From positions 24,515 through 88,514 of the forward strand of contig NZ_SBKN01000010.1 of NCBI RefSeq assembly GCF_004122105.1: 64,000 nt of DNA. The letters are read 5' to 3'. Shown one piece after another: positions 43,138-51,627 of this stretch. The notes under the pieces are model-generated. The model ran no database searches. It saw nothing but the letters and a program-made list of their open reading frames with translations, and was not told the origin of the DNA. Position numbers and translations under genes: made by a program. Origin of the DNA: Flavobacterium stagni. GTDB lineage: Bacteria > Bacteroidota > Bacteroidia > Flavobacteriales > Flavobacteriaceae. Numbering within the stretch: the stretch's first letter is position 1; each line of letters starts with the position of its first letter.

Positions 43138-43800
43138 ATGTTAGCCAAATACCTTAGCTATCTTATTCCAATTAATGTCGTCAAAAAAAAGTCGACGGTT
43201 AGTAAAACGTTAGAAGTCACTTGGAATAATGGGCAGCTGGTTTTGGATAGCAAAAACACCAATTATTCTTTTGGGAGTTTGCAACGTATTTTGCGCAAGG
43301 GCTTAAAATACATCGGATTTGAACGTATCCGAAATTTCAATTCAATTCTAGTTTTGGGTGTTGCTGGTGGCAGTGTGATTGAAACCCTAGTGGAAGAAAT
43401 ACAATTTAAAGGACGAATTACCGGAGTTGAAATTGATGCTGACATATTACAAATTGCCAAAGACTACTTCAAAATTGATCGTTTTGCCAATTTGGAATTG
43501 ATTGCAGACGATGCTTTCGAATTTATCCTCAAAACAAAAGAACACTACGATTTGATTATCATTGATATTTTTCAAGATACCCAAATGCCCAATTTCTTAT
43601 TTCAGGATTTTTTTATCCAACGAATCAATGCGTTGCTGAATACGGAGGGTTTTATTTTGTTCAATACGATGGTACTCACGGACAAAGATCGGGCACGCAA
43701 TTTGGATTACCGCAAAAAATTCAATGCGGATTTTTCATTGCGCATGTACCCGAAAGTGGAGGAACATAACGAATTGTTCACCATTAAAAAATTGCACTAA
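43138..43800 (+). CDS. spermidine-synthase-like methyltransferase fold protein
   Basis: Protein of 220 residues with a Rossmann methyltransferase core: VLGVAGGSVIETLVEEI (motif I), ITGVEIDADILQIAKDYF (acidic loop), LELIADDAFEFI and YDLIIIDIFQDTQMPNFLF. This resembles the catalytic domain of spermidine synthases, but the N-terminal strand domain is short, and the substrate is uncertain. Its TAA stop shares one base with the ATG of the ion channel gene, so the two are translationally coupled. Confidence 0.8.
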   Translation: MLAKYLSYLIPINVVKKKSTVSKTLEVTWNNGQLVLDSKNTNYSFGSLQRILRKGLKYIGFERIRNFNSILVLGVAGGSVIETLVEEIQFKGRITGVEIDADILQIAKDYFKIDRFANLELIADDAFEFILKTKEHYDLIIIDIFQDTQMPNFLFQDFFIQRINALLNTEGFILFNTMVLTDKDRARNLDYRKKFNADFSLRMYPKVEEHNELFTIKKLH

Positions 43801-44504
43801 TGGTATTTTTAAAAAAATTACTCGTGGGTAAGTTTACCTATAAAAACAGACCCCGTTTCAACCCTATCCAACGGCGCATTTTAAATATCCGCGCTATTTG
43901 GAATAATGACCATCAATACGATAATGGGATTGAAAAGATTGTACGCTTATTCCTTTCTTCGACACAATTGCTTTTCCCAGGGGTTTATATCAAATACCTC
44001 GCATGCAAAATCGGACCCGAATACCAAGACCTTTCCATGGACACTTATATCTTATTGAAAATGGCATTCCCTTGGTTTATTCTAATCCATAACTTACAAG
44101 ATCAATCCTGGATTGTACTCCTAATGTTGTATATGCTTTTGGAAACGGTATTGTATATCCCAACTCTTATTTTTGCATCAGACCTTTTTATGCAACCCAG
44201 ATCCTACAAACGATCGATGCTATTGCTGTTTTTTAATTACCTCGAAATTGTTGTTTCCTTTGCCGTTTTGTATACTTTGGGCCATCATATGAACAAACCG
44301 TTTACCCATTGGTTTGACCCCATATACTTTAGTGTGGTTAGTGCCAACTCTATCGGATTTGGAGATTATCACCCCATTACTACTTATGGCAAAATTTTGG
44401 TAAGTATTCAAGCGATGTTCTTTTTATCTTTTGTGTTGTTGTTTCTGAATTTCTTCTCCACCAAAGTAAAAAGCAAAGGCTATTTTGATAACGAGGCTGA
44501 ATAA
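43800..44504 (+). CDS. potassium-channel-like membrane protein
   Basis: Protein of 234 residues. Hydrophobic segments lie near 85-100, 103-127, 140-160 and 195-220. Between the last two is the pore loop FDPIYFSVVSANSIGFGDYHP, with filter-like SIGFGD (184-189) in place of the common TVGYGD. That supports a two-TM-pore (Ion_trans_2) channel with an extra N-terminal pair. Phe instead of Tyr in the filter occurs in some channels. It overlaps the methyltransferase gene by one base and converges with kdsB, 9 bases away. Confidence 0.78.
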   Translation: MVFLKKLLVGKFTYKNRPRFNPIQRRILNIRAIWNNDHQYDNGIEKIVRLFLSSTQLLFPGVYIKYLACKIGPEYQDLSMDTYILLKMAFPWFILIHNLQDQSWIVLLMLYMLLETVLYIPTLIFASDLFMQPRSYKRSMLLLFFNYLEIVVSFAVLYTLGHHMNKPFTHWFDPIYFSVVSANSIGFGDYHPITTYGKILVSIQAMFFLSFVLLFLNFFSTKVKSKGYFDNEAE

Positions 44505-44513
44505 CTGCAAATA

Positions 44514-45251
44514 TCAATACTTCTGATTCCAGAGTTTTCGCGCTTTTTCAAGATCTTCAGGCGTATCAATCCCAATGCCTACATGGGTGGTTTCCACCAT
44601 GCGAATGCGTTTGCCATATTCCAAATAACGGAGTTGTTCCAATTTTTCGGAAGCTTCTAAAGGTTTCATGGGCCATTGTGCAAAATCCAACAAGGCTTGT
44701 TTTCGGAAAGCATAAATTCCGACATGTTTCATATACCGCACGCCTGCTTGCGTATCGCGGGGATACGGAATTACGGAACGGGAGAAATATAGTGCAAATC
44801 CTTTTTGGTCAGTAACCACTTTCACATTGTTGGGATTAGCGATTTCTGCTTCCTCCGTAATTTCAAACATTAGAGAAGCCAAATCAATTTCATAGTTGAC
44901 ATCTTGGCGGTATACTTCCAATACTTGGGCTAATGGTTCCTTGACAATAAAAGGTTCGTCACCTTGCACATTGACCACTATATCGGCCTCCAAATGGGCC
45001 ACCGCTTCTGCAATTCGATCACTCCCACTTTCATGTTCGCGCTGACTGCGAATTACCTTTCCCCCATGTGCTTGTATGGCATTTTCAATTTCATCGGCAT
45101 CGGTCACTACAAAAACATCATCAAAGAGTTGGGTTTGAAGTGCCGCTTCATAGGTGCGAACAATAACGGGCTTTCCACACAAATCCTGAACTAATTTGGC
45201 GGGAAAACGCGTGGAAGCAAATCGAGCGGGAATCACAGCAATGACTTTCAT
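44514..45251 (-). CDS. kdsB: 3-deoxy-manno-octulosonate cytidylyltransferase
   Basis: KdsB activates Kdo as CMP-Kdo for lipopolysaccharide synthesis. From ATG 45251 the protein has 245 residues, normal for the family, and starts [20 protein letters not shown], the nucleotide-binding loop. Visible are [56 protein letters not shown] and EQLRYLEYG. The frame extends to 45341, but the -7 box TACTTTTG (45286-45293) lies inside that extension, so the inner ATG is correct. Confidence 0.95.
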   Translation of the reverse strand: MKVIAVIPARFASTRFPAKLVQDLCGKPVIVRTYEAALQTQLFDDVFVVTDADEIENAIQAHGGKVIRSQREHESGSDRIAEAVAHLEADIVVNVQGDEPFIVKEPLAQVLEVYRQDVNYEIDLASLMFEITEEAEIANPNNVKVVTDQKGFALYFSRSVIPYPRDTQAGVRYMKHVGIYAFRKQALLDFAQWPMKPLEASEKLEQLRYLEYGKRIRMVETTHVGIGIDTPEDLEKARKLWNQKY

Positions 45252-45285
45252 AGTGGTATATTTTGGGTTAAAGATACAGATTTCG

Positions 45286-45293
45286 CAAAAGTA
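45286..45293 (-). promoter_or_regulatory. -7 promoter box of kdsB
   Basis: TACTTTTG (minus strand) is an exact TAnnTTTG match, 34 bases before the kdsB ATG. Confidence 0.6.
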
Positions 45294-45347
45294 ATAACGA
45301 ATTTCAAAACGGGTTCCCTCGTAAATAGATGCTGATTTCATTGCACG

Positions 45348-45435
45348 TGTGTCCGAAGTGTGTCCGTGATGAGACCGTGGTGAGTCCGTGATGAGTCCGT
45401 GAAAATGATAATTTTCTCGGACTCACTACGGAAAC
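45348..45435. repeat. intergenic GTCCGTGATGAG repeats
   Basis: Words such as GTGTGTCCG, GTCCGTGATGAG, ACCGTGGTGAG and GTCCGTGATGAG follow one another from 45349 to 45402, then a partial reverse copy (CGGACTCACTACGGA, 45418-45432). The forward and reverse parts could fold into a hairpin. The gap 45252-45609 otherwise contains only the kdsB promoter. Confidence 0.65.
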
Positions 45436-45609
45436 ATTACGCAATGATGTCGAACGCATCCCTAAGAAATCTGCTCACTCCACGCTTCCTCTCTTTAAGA
45501 CTATTTTAGGAATAACCTCCCTTCTACCGCTTAAAAAATTAGGTTAACCGATTAAACTTTTATATCCAAATGTTTTCTAATAGTTTTAGTATCTAAAATT
45601 TAATGTCGT

Positions 45610-46032
45610 ATGAAAAAAGTAATTTGTTTTGTATTGTTACTCTTGGGGGTATCGCTTACCGCTCAAGAACGACCTGCGGGTCCACCACCTAATGACGGTC
45701 CTCCTCATGAAAATGAAAATCCGGAAAAGCATTTGGAACGAATGAAAAAGGATTTAAAATTAAGTGATCAACAAGTGACCCAACTTCGGGAGCATTTTAA
45801 AAAACGAAAAGCGGAACGCGAAGCTTTCAAACCGAAAGATGGAGAACGTCCCCAACCGTCAGAACGAAAAGCACATCACGAAGCGCGAATAAAAGCGGAT
45901 GAAGAGGCGATGAAAAAAATCTTAACTCCTGAACAATTGAAACAATGGAAGAAGCATCGTGAAGAGGGAATGAAAAAGAAACAAGAGAAGAAAGCGAAGA
46001 AAAAAGAAAAGAAAAAAGAAACAAAAGAGTAA
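45610..46032 (+). CDS. Spy/CpxP-like periplasmic protein
   Basis: Secreted protein of 140 residues. Signal peptide MKKVICFVLLLLGVSLTAQ, then a Pro/Gly/Asn-rich linker, then a helical region with LKLSDQQVTQLREHFKKR and ILTPEQLKQWKKH, the two LTxxQ-type motifs of Spy/CpxP-like proteins, and a Lys/Glu-rich tail. Spy-like proteins act as periplasmic chaperones or metal-stress sensors. The Lys tail is unusually long. Monocistronic, with a strong terminator. Confidence 0.8.
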   Translation: MKKVICFVLLLLGVSLTAQERPAGPPPNDGPPHENENPEKHLERMKKDLKLSDQQVTQLREHFKKRKAEREAFKPKDGERPQPSERKAHHEARIKADEEAMKKILTPEQLKQWKKHREEGMKKKQEKKAKKKEKKKETKE

Positions 46033-46054
46033 ACTAGAATTTGGTCAATCGTGT

Positions 46055-46079
46055 GAGCGCCTTCGGGCGCTTTTTTTTT
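46055..46079 (+). terminator. intrinsic terminator
   Basis: AGCGCC (46056-46061) and GGCGCT (46066-46071) flank a TTCG tetraloop, followed by nine T residues. Confidence 0.92.
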
Positions 46080-46382
46080 GTTTCAAGTTTCAAGTTTCAG
46101 GTTTCAGGTTACTTTCTAAGAACTAATAATTTCAAGTCTTCAAATTGATACATTGTAAATGTTTAGTTCAGAAGGATTTTTATTTTTTTTTATTAACCAC
46201 GAAGTCACTAAGATTTGATGACCATTCCATGGTATTTTAAGGTCACAAAGTCGCTGCGCTTGGATAAGTTCAGGTTGCAATTATATAGGTTTAAAAGTGG
46301 AAAGGGTTTAAAAAGTGTAGCAAGTAACATGATTAAACACGAAATTTTCTTGCTTCTTGCTTCTTGCTTCTTTTCTCTAAAC
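46080..46382. repeat. gap with GTTTCAAG words and TTGCTTCT repeats
   Basis: GTTTCAAGTTTCAAG/GTTTCAGG words fill 46081-46110. TTGCTTCT is repeated three times at about 46350-46373. Between them, degenerate pieces such as CCACGAAGTCACTAAG and GGTCACAAAGTCGCTG look like another interspersed word family. No gene is seen. Confidence 0.65.
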
Positions 46383-47798
46383 CTATCCTTCAAAAAACTC
46401 CTCTTTAAACCCAATCAAGTACAGTTTATCTTTGGCACGGGTCATGGCGGTATAGAGCCAGCGCACATAATCCGCATCCATTCCTTCGGGTAAATAGGGT
46501 TGTTCGACAAAAACCGTATTCCATTGTCCGCCTTGCGATTTGTGGCAGGTGATGGCATACGAGAACTTCACTTGGAGTGCATTGAAATATTCATTTTGTT
46601 TCAACTTCTCCATTTTTTTATACTTCGAAGGTTCGTCTTCATAATCTAACAGCACTTCTTCATACAAACGATTGGATTGCTCATAGGTTAAAGCCGGCGA
46701 TTCGCTTTTTATAGTATCCAAGAGCAAAACGGTTTCAAAAGGTATCTGATCGGGATAATCCACCATCCGAATTTTGACACGGGCAAAGTGAAATCCGTAT
46801 AATTCTTTAAAACCAAATAGCTCCAAGACTTCGATAATATCGCCATTCGCAATAAAACCAGCAGCATCGGTTTCTTTCAACCAAAAATAATTATTCTTGA
46901 CCACCATTAAAAAGTCACCCACCGACAATTCACTTTCCTTAAAAAGGATACGAGACCGAATTTGTTCATTGTACTGGTTGGCCCGTTTGTTAGAGCGCAC
47001 AATAAAAGCGGTATCTTCTATGGAATAATTACTGTAGGCACTATTGATAGCATCTTGAATATCATAGCCATCCACCAAACGGATGATATCTTTAAATCCC
47101 CTGAGTTGAAATTGGAATTCTTCAAAAAAGGCTTCCTGTAGCATTTCGCGCAATTGCGTTGCATTATAAAGTATCCCCGACTTTTCCTCTTGCCGCATGA
47201 CTTCATCGAGTTCGATACTGTCAATCTTTTTATCATAATGCAATGCTAAAGTATCGGTATTCAACGCTGGAGAATCCGTTCGATTCACAGGAGGTAACTG
47301 AGCCGTATCTCCTAATAATATAAGCTTGCAATTCTGACTGTTGTACACGTAAAAAATAAGGTCATCCAACAAAGAACCGTTTTGATACATGCCCGACCCG
47401 CCATCTTGATCGGAAATCATGGAAGCCTCATCGACAATGAATATGGTGTTTTTGTGTTTGTTCTGTTGGATGGTAAACGAGACGCCGCCAGCTGACTTCT
47501 TGGGAAAATAAATTTTCTTATGAATCGTAAATGCGGGTTTTTGGGAATAATTGGCAATAACTTTCGCGGCTCGCCCGGTGGGTGCCAATAAGACTGATTT
47601 ATAGTTAATGTCAGCTAAGCAATTGACAAGCGTTGAAATGACCGTTGTCTTCCCTGTTCCCGCATAACCTTTCAAGACGAAAATACTGTCGTCACTCGGG
47701 TCTGTGATGTATTGAGCAATTTTTTGAAAAAAGACTTCCTGTTTCAACGTAGGCTGAAACGGAAAAGAATGGTACAAGTGCTGATAAAAATTTTTCAT
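46383..47798 (-). CDS. RecD-like SF1B DNA helicase
   Basis: ATP-dependent helicase of 471 residues. Walker A GYAGTGKT (44-51), LLAPTGRAAKVIANYS (motif Ia), FIVDEASMISD (Walker B), LLGDTAQLPPV (motif III), YAITCHKSQGGQW (motif V) and YTAMTRAKDKLYL (motif VI) are all present. It lacks the N-terminal domain of RecD2, so it is a short AAA_30/UvrD_C_2 protein. The -7 box TATCTTTG (47805-47812) ends only 6 bases before the ATG, so the mRNA may be leaderless. Confidence 0.9.
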   Translation of the reverse strand: MKNFYQHLYHSFPFQPTLKQEVFFQKIAQYITDPSDDSIFVLKGYAGTGKTTVISTLVNCLADINYKSVLLAPTGRAAKVIANYSQKPAFTIHKKIYFPKKSAGGVSFTIQQNKHKNTIFIVDEASMISDQDGGSGMYQNGSLLDDLIFYVYNSQNCKLILLGDTAQLPPVNRTDSPALNTDTLALHYDKKIDSIELDEVMRQEEKSGILYNATQLREMLQEAFFEEFQFQLRGFKDIIRLVDGYDIQDAINSAYSNYSIEDTAFIVRSNKRANQYNEQIRSRILFKESELSVGDFLMVVKNNYFWLKETDAAGFIANGDIIEVLELFGFKELYGFHFARVKIRMVDYPDQIPFETVLLLDTIKSESPALTYEQSNRLYEEVLLDYEDEPSKYKKMEKLKQNEYFNALQVKFSYAITCHKSQGGQWNTVFVEQPYLPEGMDADYVRWLYTAMTRAKDKLYLIGFKEEFFEG

Positions 47799-47804
47799 GC
47801 CCTA

Positions 47805-47812
47805 CAAAGATA
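47805..47812 (-). promoter_or_regulatory. -7 promoter box of the RecD-like gene
   Basis: TATCTTTG (minus strand) is an exact match ending 6 bases before the ATG. A TTG lies 23 bases upstream of it, within GGGTTGCCCC. Confidence 0.6.
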
Positions 47813-47869
47813 GTCGAGTCGGGGCAAATTTGGGGCAACCCATGAAAGGCTTATATTAACAATATTTCG

Positions 47870-47877
47870 TAAGTTTG
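47870..47877 (+). promoter_or_regulatory. -7 promoter box of the DUF3822 gene
   Basis: TAAGTTTG is an exact match 18 bases before ATG 47896. The alternative TTG start at 47875 lies inside this box and is therefore unlikely. Confidence 0.6.
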
Positions 47878-47895
47878 TCCACTCCTATATATATA

Positions 47896-48699
47896 ATGAG
47901 TAGCATCATCGACAAAACATACAAACGACTTTCCATTCAGGTTTCCCTGAGCGGATTATCTTTTGCTGTTTTTGATGTAATTACCGATCATATTATTGCC
48001 TTACAATCGATACCCTTTTCAGCCTTTCAACGCAGTTCGAAAATAGAAGATTTGTTTGCCGTGGTTTTTCATGAATATCCTGAATTGCGAAATTCGTATG
48101 ACGAAATCAAAATTATTCACAGTAATAATTTGTGTACGTTTGTCCCCACTGCCCTATTTGATTCCGAGTTCATTGGAAGTTATTTGCAATACAACACCAA
48201 GGTTTTTGAAACGGATTATTTTACCTACGATAGTTTGCCCAACTATGAAATGGAGAATGTGTATATCCCGTATGTGAACATGAATAATTTTTTCATTGAC
48301 CAATACGGTTCGTTTGATTACCAGCATGCCCATACCTTATTGGTCCAAAAATTATTGGATTATTCGAAAAACAATGACCAACGAACGATGTATGTTCATG
48401 TAAGCAGTGGTCATTTCGAAATTGTGGTGATTGAAAATCGGAAGTTGCAATTGTACAATTCGTTTGAGTTCAAAACCCCAGAGGACTTTATCTATTATAT
48501 TTTATTTACAGCGGAACAATTGCATCTGAATCCGGAGTCGTTTCCATTAGTGCTTTTGGGAGCTGTTGAAGAAGAAGATGACTTGTATCAAATGGCGTAT
48601 AAATATGTTCGCGATGTATCGTTGCTGTCAATGAAATTTATGGTGAATGGAAGAACAGAGGCAGAAAACCGTCAACACTTTATACTAGTACACGCGTGA
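47896..48699 (+). CDS. DUF3822 family protein
   Basis: Protein of 267 residues from ATG 47896. Visible are LSIQVSLSGLSFAVFD (a beta hairpin as in actin-like ATPases), LFAVVFHEYPEL, FVPTALFD, YIPYVNMNNFFIDQYGSF, MYVHVSSGHFEIVVIE and LVLLGAVEEEDDLYQM. This is the pattern of DUF3822, a Bacteroidetes family with an actin-like fold often found beside rsmD. It ends in GTGA, where its TGA overlaps the GTG start of rsmD. Function unknown; the coupling suggests a role near ribosome assembly or cell-envelope processes. Confidence 0.85.
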   Translation: MSSIIDKTYKRLSIQVSLSGLSFAVFDVITDHIIALQSIPFSAFQRSSKIEDLFAVVFHEYPELRNSYDEIKIIHSNNLCTFVPTALFDSEFIGSYLQYNTKVFETDYFTYDSLPNYEMENVYIPYVNMNNFFIDQYGSFDYQHAHTLLVQKLLDYSKNNDQRTMYVHVSSGHFEIVVIENRKLQLYNSFEFKTPEDFIYYILFTAEQLHLNPESFPLVLLGAVEEEDDLYQMAYKYVRDVSLLSMKFMVNGRTEAENRQHFILVHA

Positions 48700-49256
48700 G
48701 AATTATTTCAGGAAAATACAAAGGTCGACGCTTGGTCGCACCCAAAAACTTACCGGTTCGTCCCACAACGGACATGAGTAAGGAATCGTTATTCAATATT
48801 TTAAACAACCATTTTCACTTTTCTGATTTGAAAGTACTCGATTTATTTTCGGGAACGGGCAACATCAGTTATGAATTTGGTTCGCGCGGATGTCCCGAAA
48901 TCATCAGTGTGGATGCCGATTTTGGCTGTGTGAATTACATCAAAAAGACGGCGAACGAATTGGATTTAAACATTACGGCAATCAAAAGTGATGTCTTCAA
49001 ATTCTTAGAACGCCATCGCGGTTCGTACGATGTCATTTTTGCTGACCCACCGTATGATATGGCCGAAAAGGATTTTCATCGTTTGGTCGAATTGATTTTC
49101 GAACAAGATTTACTGGATGAACAAGGCGTTTTGGTGGTCGAACATTCCAAAAACACGAAAATGGAGCAACTTGAGTTTTTCTCCTATGACCGAAATTATG
49201 GCGCTTCGGTTTTTACCTTTTTTGAATATCCTTCCGAAGAAGAGGAAGAAGAATAA
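48696..49256 (+). CDS. rsmD: 16S rRNA (guanine-966-N2)-methyltransferase
   Basis: Methyltransferase of 186 residues starting at GTG 48696 inside the DUF3822 stop overlap. Visible are MRIISGKYKGRRLVAP, RPTTDMSKESLFNIL, VLDLFSGTGNISYEFGSRG (SAM binding) and VIFADPPYD, the DPPY motif for N2-guanine methylation. Normal family length. The RNase P RNA gene converges 4 bases downstream. Confidence 0.94.
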   Translation: MRIISGKYKGRRLVAPKNLPVRPTTDMSKESLFNILNNHFHFSDLKVLDLFSGTGNISYEFGSRGCPEIISVDADFGCVNYIKKTANELDLNITAIKSDVFKFLERHRGSYDVIFADPPYDMAEKDFHRLVELIFEQDLLDEQGVLVVEHSKNTKMEQLEFFSYDRNYGASVFTFFEYPSEEEEEE

Positions 49257-49260
49257 AAAA

Positions 49261-49573
49261 GCAGACCTGTAAGCCGGATTCTGTATCTCATCTTTTAGGA
49301 TAAGACCCTTATCATTTATCTGGTCGTATTATTACTAATACGATCTATCTGCCTACCCCCCGACAACGAACGAGTAGCCCTTAACTGTCGGTATACATGG
49401 CATTGCACCGCATAGAGTTTACCTGATTTCACTACAGCCGAACTGTACATCCTTTCTGTTGCACTAGTCCTCTTCCGATTTCTCGAAAGGACGGGCGTTA
49501 CCCGCTATGCTACTCTTTGGTGTCCGGACTTTCCTCCATCTCGACGAATCGAAACAGCGATAAGGCGGTCTGC
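49261..49573 (-). ncRNA. rnpB: RNase P RNA, bacterial class A
   Basis: Catalytic RNA that trims the 5' ends of tRNA precursors. On the minus strand the conserved 5' region has GGAGGAAAGTCCGGAC (around 49530), the middle has GTGCAACAGAAAG and GGGTAGGCAG elements, and the 3' region has ACAGAATCCGGCTTACAGG. Terminal GCAGACC (49573-49567) pairs with GGTCTGC (49267-49261) as helix P1, which sets the ends. The gene ends in a U run. Confidence 0.95.
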
Positions 49574-49577
49574 ACTG

Positions 49578-49585
49578 CAAAGATA
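49578..49585 (-). promoter_or_regulatory. -7 promoter box of rnpB
   Basis: TATCTTTG (minus strand), an exact TAnnTTTG match, ends 5 bases before the first base of helix P1. That spacing is as expected for a transcript starting at the mature 5' end. Confidence 0.75.
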
Positions 49586-49700
49586 CATTTATATCTTTGG
49601 AAAAGTCCCTTTTATTATAGAGAACTCTGAATTAAAAAAATTACGATTACCTTTAAACCTTACAACTCCAATTGTATCTAAATCCTAAAAAAGGTAGCCC

Positions 49701-51524
49701 ATGAAATCACTATTACTTTCCCTATTCTTTTCAATTGCTTGTGTTAACGCACAAAATGTCTCAACACAATTTGGACCGATTCAAGGTACACAAAATGGAA
49801 CTGTATATCAGTTTTTAGGGATTCCATTTGCAAAACCTCCAATCGGAAATCTTAGATGGAAAGCCCCTCAAAATCCCGATGCCTGGGCAACACCTTTAAT
49901 CACAAACTCTTTTGCCCCAGTTTGTCCCCAAAAAAAATATGATCAAGGGGGAACAACTTCTTCAATTGTAGGTAATGAAGATTGTTTATATCTAAATGTT
50001 TGGACACCGCAGCTAAGTGTAGGCAATTTACCTGTATTAGTTTACATTCATGGAGGCGGAAATCAGCAAGGAGGTGCGAGTGAAGAAGGTGGTGGCACTC
50101 CTCTATTTTTTGGCAAAAATATGGCTGAACGCGGTAATGCTGTTGTAGTGACAATTCAGTACCGATTAGGTCCATTAGGTTTTCTTGCGCATCCGGGACT
50201 CGAAACAGAGAATTCACAAAATATTTCTGGTAATTATGCGGTTATGGACCAACTTTTGGCATTACAATGGGTGCAAAACAATATCGCTCAATTTGGTGGT
50301 GATCCAACTAAAGTAATGGTTTTTGGAGAAAGTGCGGGTGGTGTAAATGTGGGCAATCTACTCACTTCACCCTTAGCTAGTGGGTTATTCCAAAGGGCTT
50401 GTATTCAAAGTGCTGCACCGGTTGTAAAACCCTATTCCGTTGGAATTACAAATGGCATCGATTACGTTAATGCTTTTACTACTTCAGGAACGGATACGGA
50501 TAAAATAACTTTTATGCGAGCACTTTCACCGGAAACATTAGTAGCCAATGAAAATCCTCCATTATCGGGAGGTGCAGTAGGGATGAATTGGACCGCTGTT
50601 ATAGATAATTATTGTTTTACTCAAACTGCTTATTCCGCATTTAACTCAGGTAATTTTAATAAAGTTCCCTTGCTTATGGGTTCAAACTCAGAGGAAATGA
50701 GTTTATCAGCACCGCAAACCGTTACTCCAACCATGACGTCGGCATTGAAATTAAGTATTTTTCCACTTTCACTAATGCCACAAGCCAATGCACTTTATCC
50801 ATCTGGAAGCACCAATGAGGAAGCACGAAATTCCTACATTAACCTCCTTACTGATTCACAATTCACCGCAACAACACGTAGAACCGTACAATGCGTGAGT
50901 CGAAATCAAACACAACCGGTTTGGCGTTATTTTTTCACCTACAAACATTCCCTTCCATCACTTGCCACTTTGGGCAGTTATCATGGAATGGAATTGTTAT
51001 ATGTCTTTAATAACTTTGAAAATTCGACTATTGGTTCAGGAAGTCTATTTCAACCTTCGGATGCTAATGTTCAAAATGCACTTTTACATTATTGGGTAAA
51101 CTTTGCCAATACCGGTGATCCCAATGGGAATGGCCTGCCCAACTGGTCACAATATAATGCTACAAACGACAACTATATGGAATTAAAATCTATTCCTGAC
51201 GGCTCCCAAAATGGTGTACGAACAGCCCAATCTGACTTATTCGATACTGCTTCAAACTATACTCCTTGTTCTAGTTCGTTAAACACTGACATTCCAGTAT
51301 CCGAACGTTTCATGGTCTATCCCAACCCATCCAATGGTGTTTTTACCATTGCAATTCCCGAACAAGATAGGATAGAAAATGTAACCGTTTACACTTTTTT
51401 AGGTCAAAAAATATTGGAATCCCACGAGGAAACTATTGATTTGTCAGGACATACATCAGGTATTTATTGGCTTCATTTAGTCACAAAGGAGACTACCACT
51501 CTAGTACGAATTATTAAAAAGTAA
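49701..51524 (+). CDS. T9SS-secreted type B carboxylesterase
   Basis: Secreted esterase of 607 residues. Signal peptide MKSLLLSLFFSIACVNAQ. The catalytic domain (20-520) has FLGIPFAKPPIGNLRWKAP, EDCLYLNVWTP, VYIHGGGNQQGG (oxyanion hole), VFGESAGGVNVGN with nucleophile Ser211, and YHGMELLYVF with the likely catalytic His. The last 75 residues (FMVYPNPSNGVFTI, FLGQKILES, GIYWLHLV) are a type A T9SS sorting domain. It probably hydrolyses esters outside the cell or at the surface. Substrate unknown; monocistronic. Confidence 0.92.
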   Translation: MKSLLLSLFFSIACVNAQNVSTQFGPIQGTQNGTVYQFLGIPFAKPPIGNLRWKAPQNPDAWATPLITNSFAPVCPQKKYDQGGTTSSIVGNEDCLYLNVWTPQLSVGNLPVLVYIHGGGNQQGGASEEGGGTPLFFGKNMAERGNAVVVTIQYRLGPLGFLAHPGLETENSQNISGNYAVMDQLLALQWVQNNIAQFGGDPTKVMVFGESAGGVNVGNLLTSPLASGLFQRACIQSAAPVVKPYSVGITNGIDYVNAFTTSGTDTDKITFMRALSPETLVANENPPLSGGAVGMNWTAVIDNYCFTQTAYSAFNSGNFNKVPLLMGSNSEEMSLSAPQTVTPTMTSALKLSIFPLSLMPQANALYPSGSTNEEARNSYINLLTDSQFTATTRRTVQCVSRNQTQPVWRYFFTYKHSLPSLATLGSYHGMELLYVFNNFENSTIGSGSLFQPSDANVQNALLHYWVNFANTGDPNGNGLPNWSQYNATNDNYMELKSIPDGSQNGVRTAQSDLFDTASNYTPCSSSLNTDIPVSERFMVYPNPSNGVFTIAIPEQDRIENVTVYTFLGQKILESHEETIDLSGHTSGIYWLHLVTKETTTLVRIIKK

Positions 51525-51602
51525 TTTTTATAAAAAACCTATTCTGTGAATAAGTTTTTAGGATTTCGAGAAGCTTCATTAGCCATTAAAACACAAAAAA
51601 AC

Positions 51603-51610
51603 TATATTTG
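51603..51610 (+). promoter_or_regulatory. -7 promoter box of dnaX
   Basis: TATATTTG, an exact match, 17 bases before ATG 51628. It argues against the in-frame TTG at 51619. Confidence 0.6.
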
Positions 51611-51627
51611 TATTCCAATTGAAAACT

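Noticed and set aside
46208..46493. short frames in the gap before the RecD-like gene
   Set aside because: They lie in repeat-like, non-coding sequence or overlap the 3' end of the helicase gene; no start signal or protein character.
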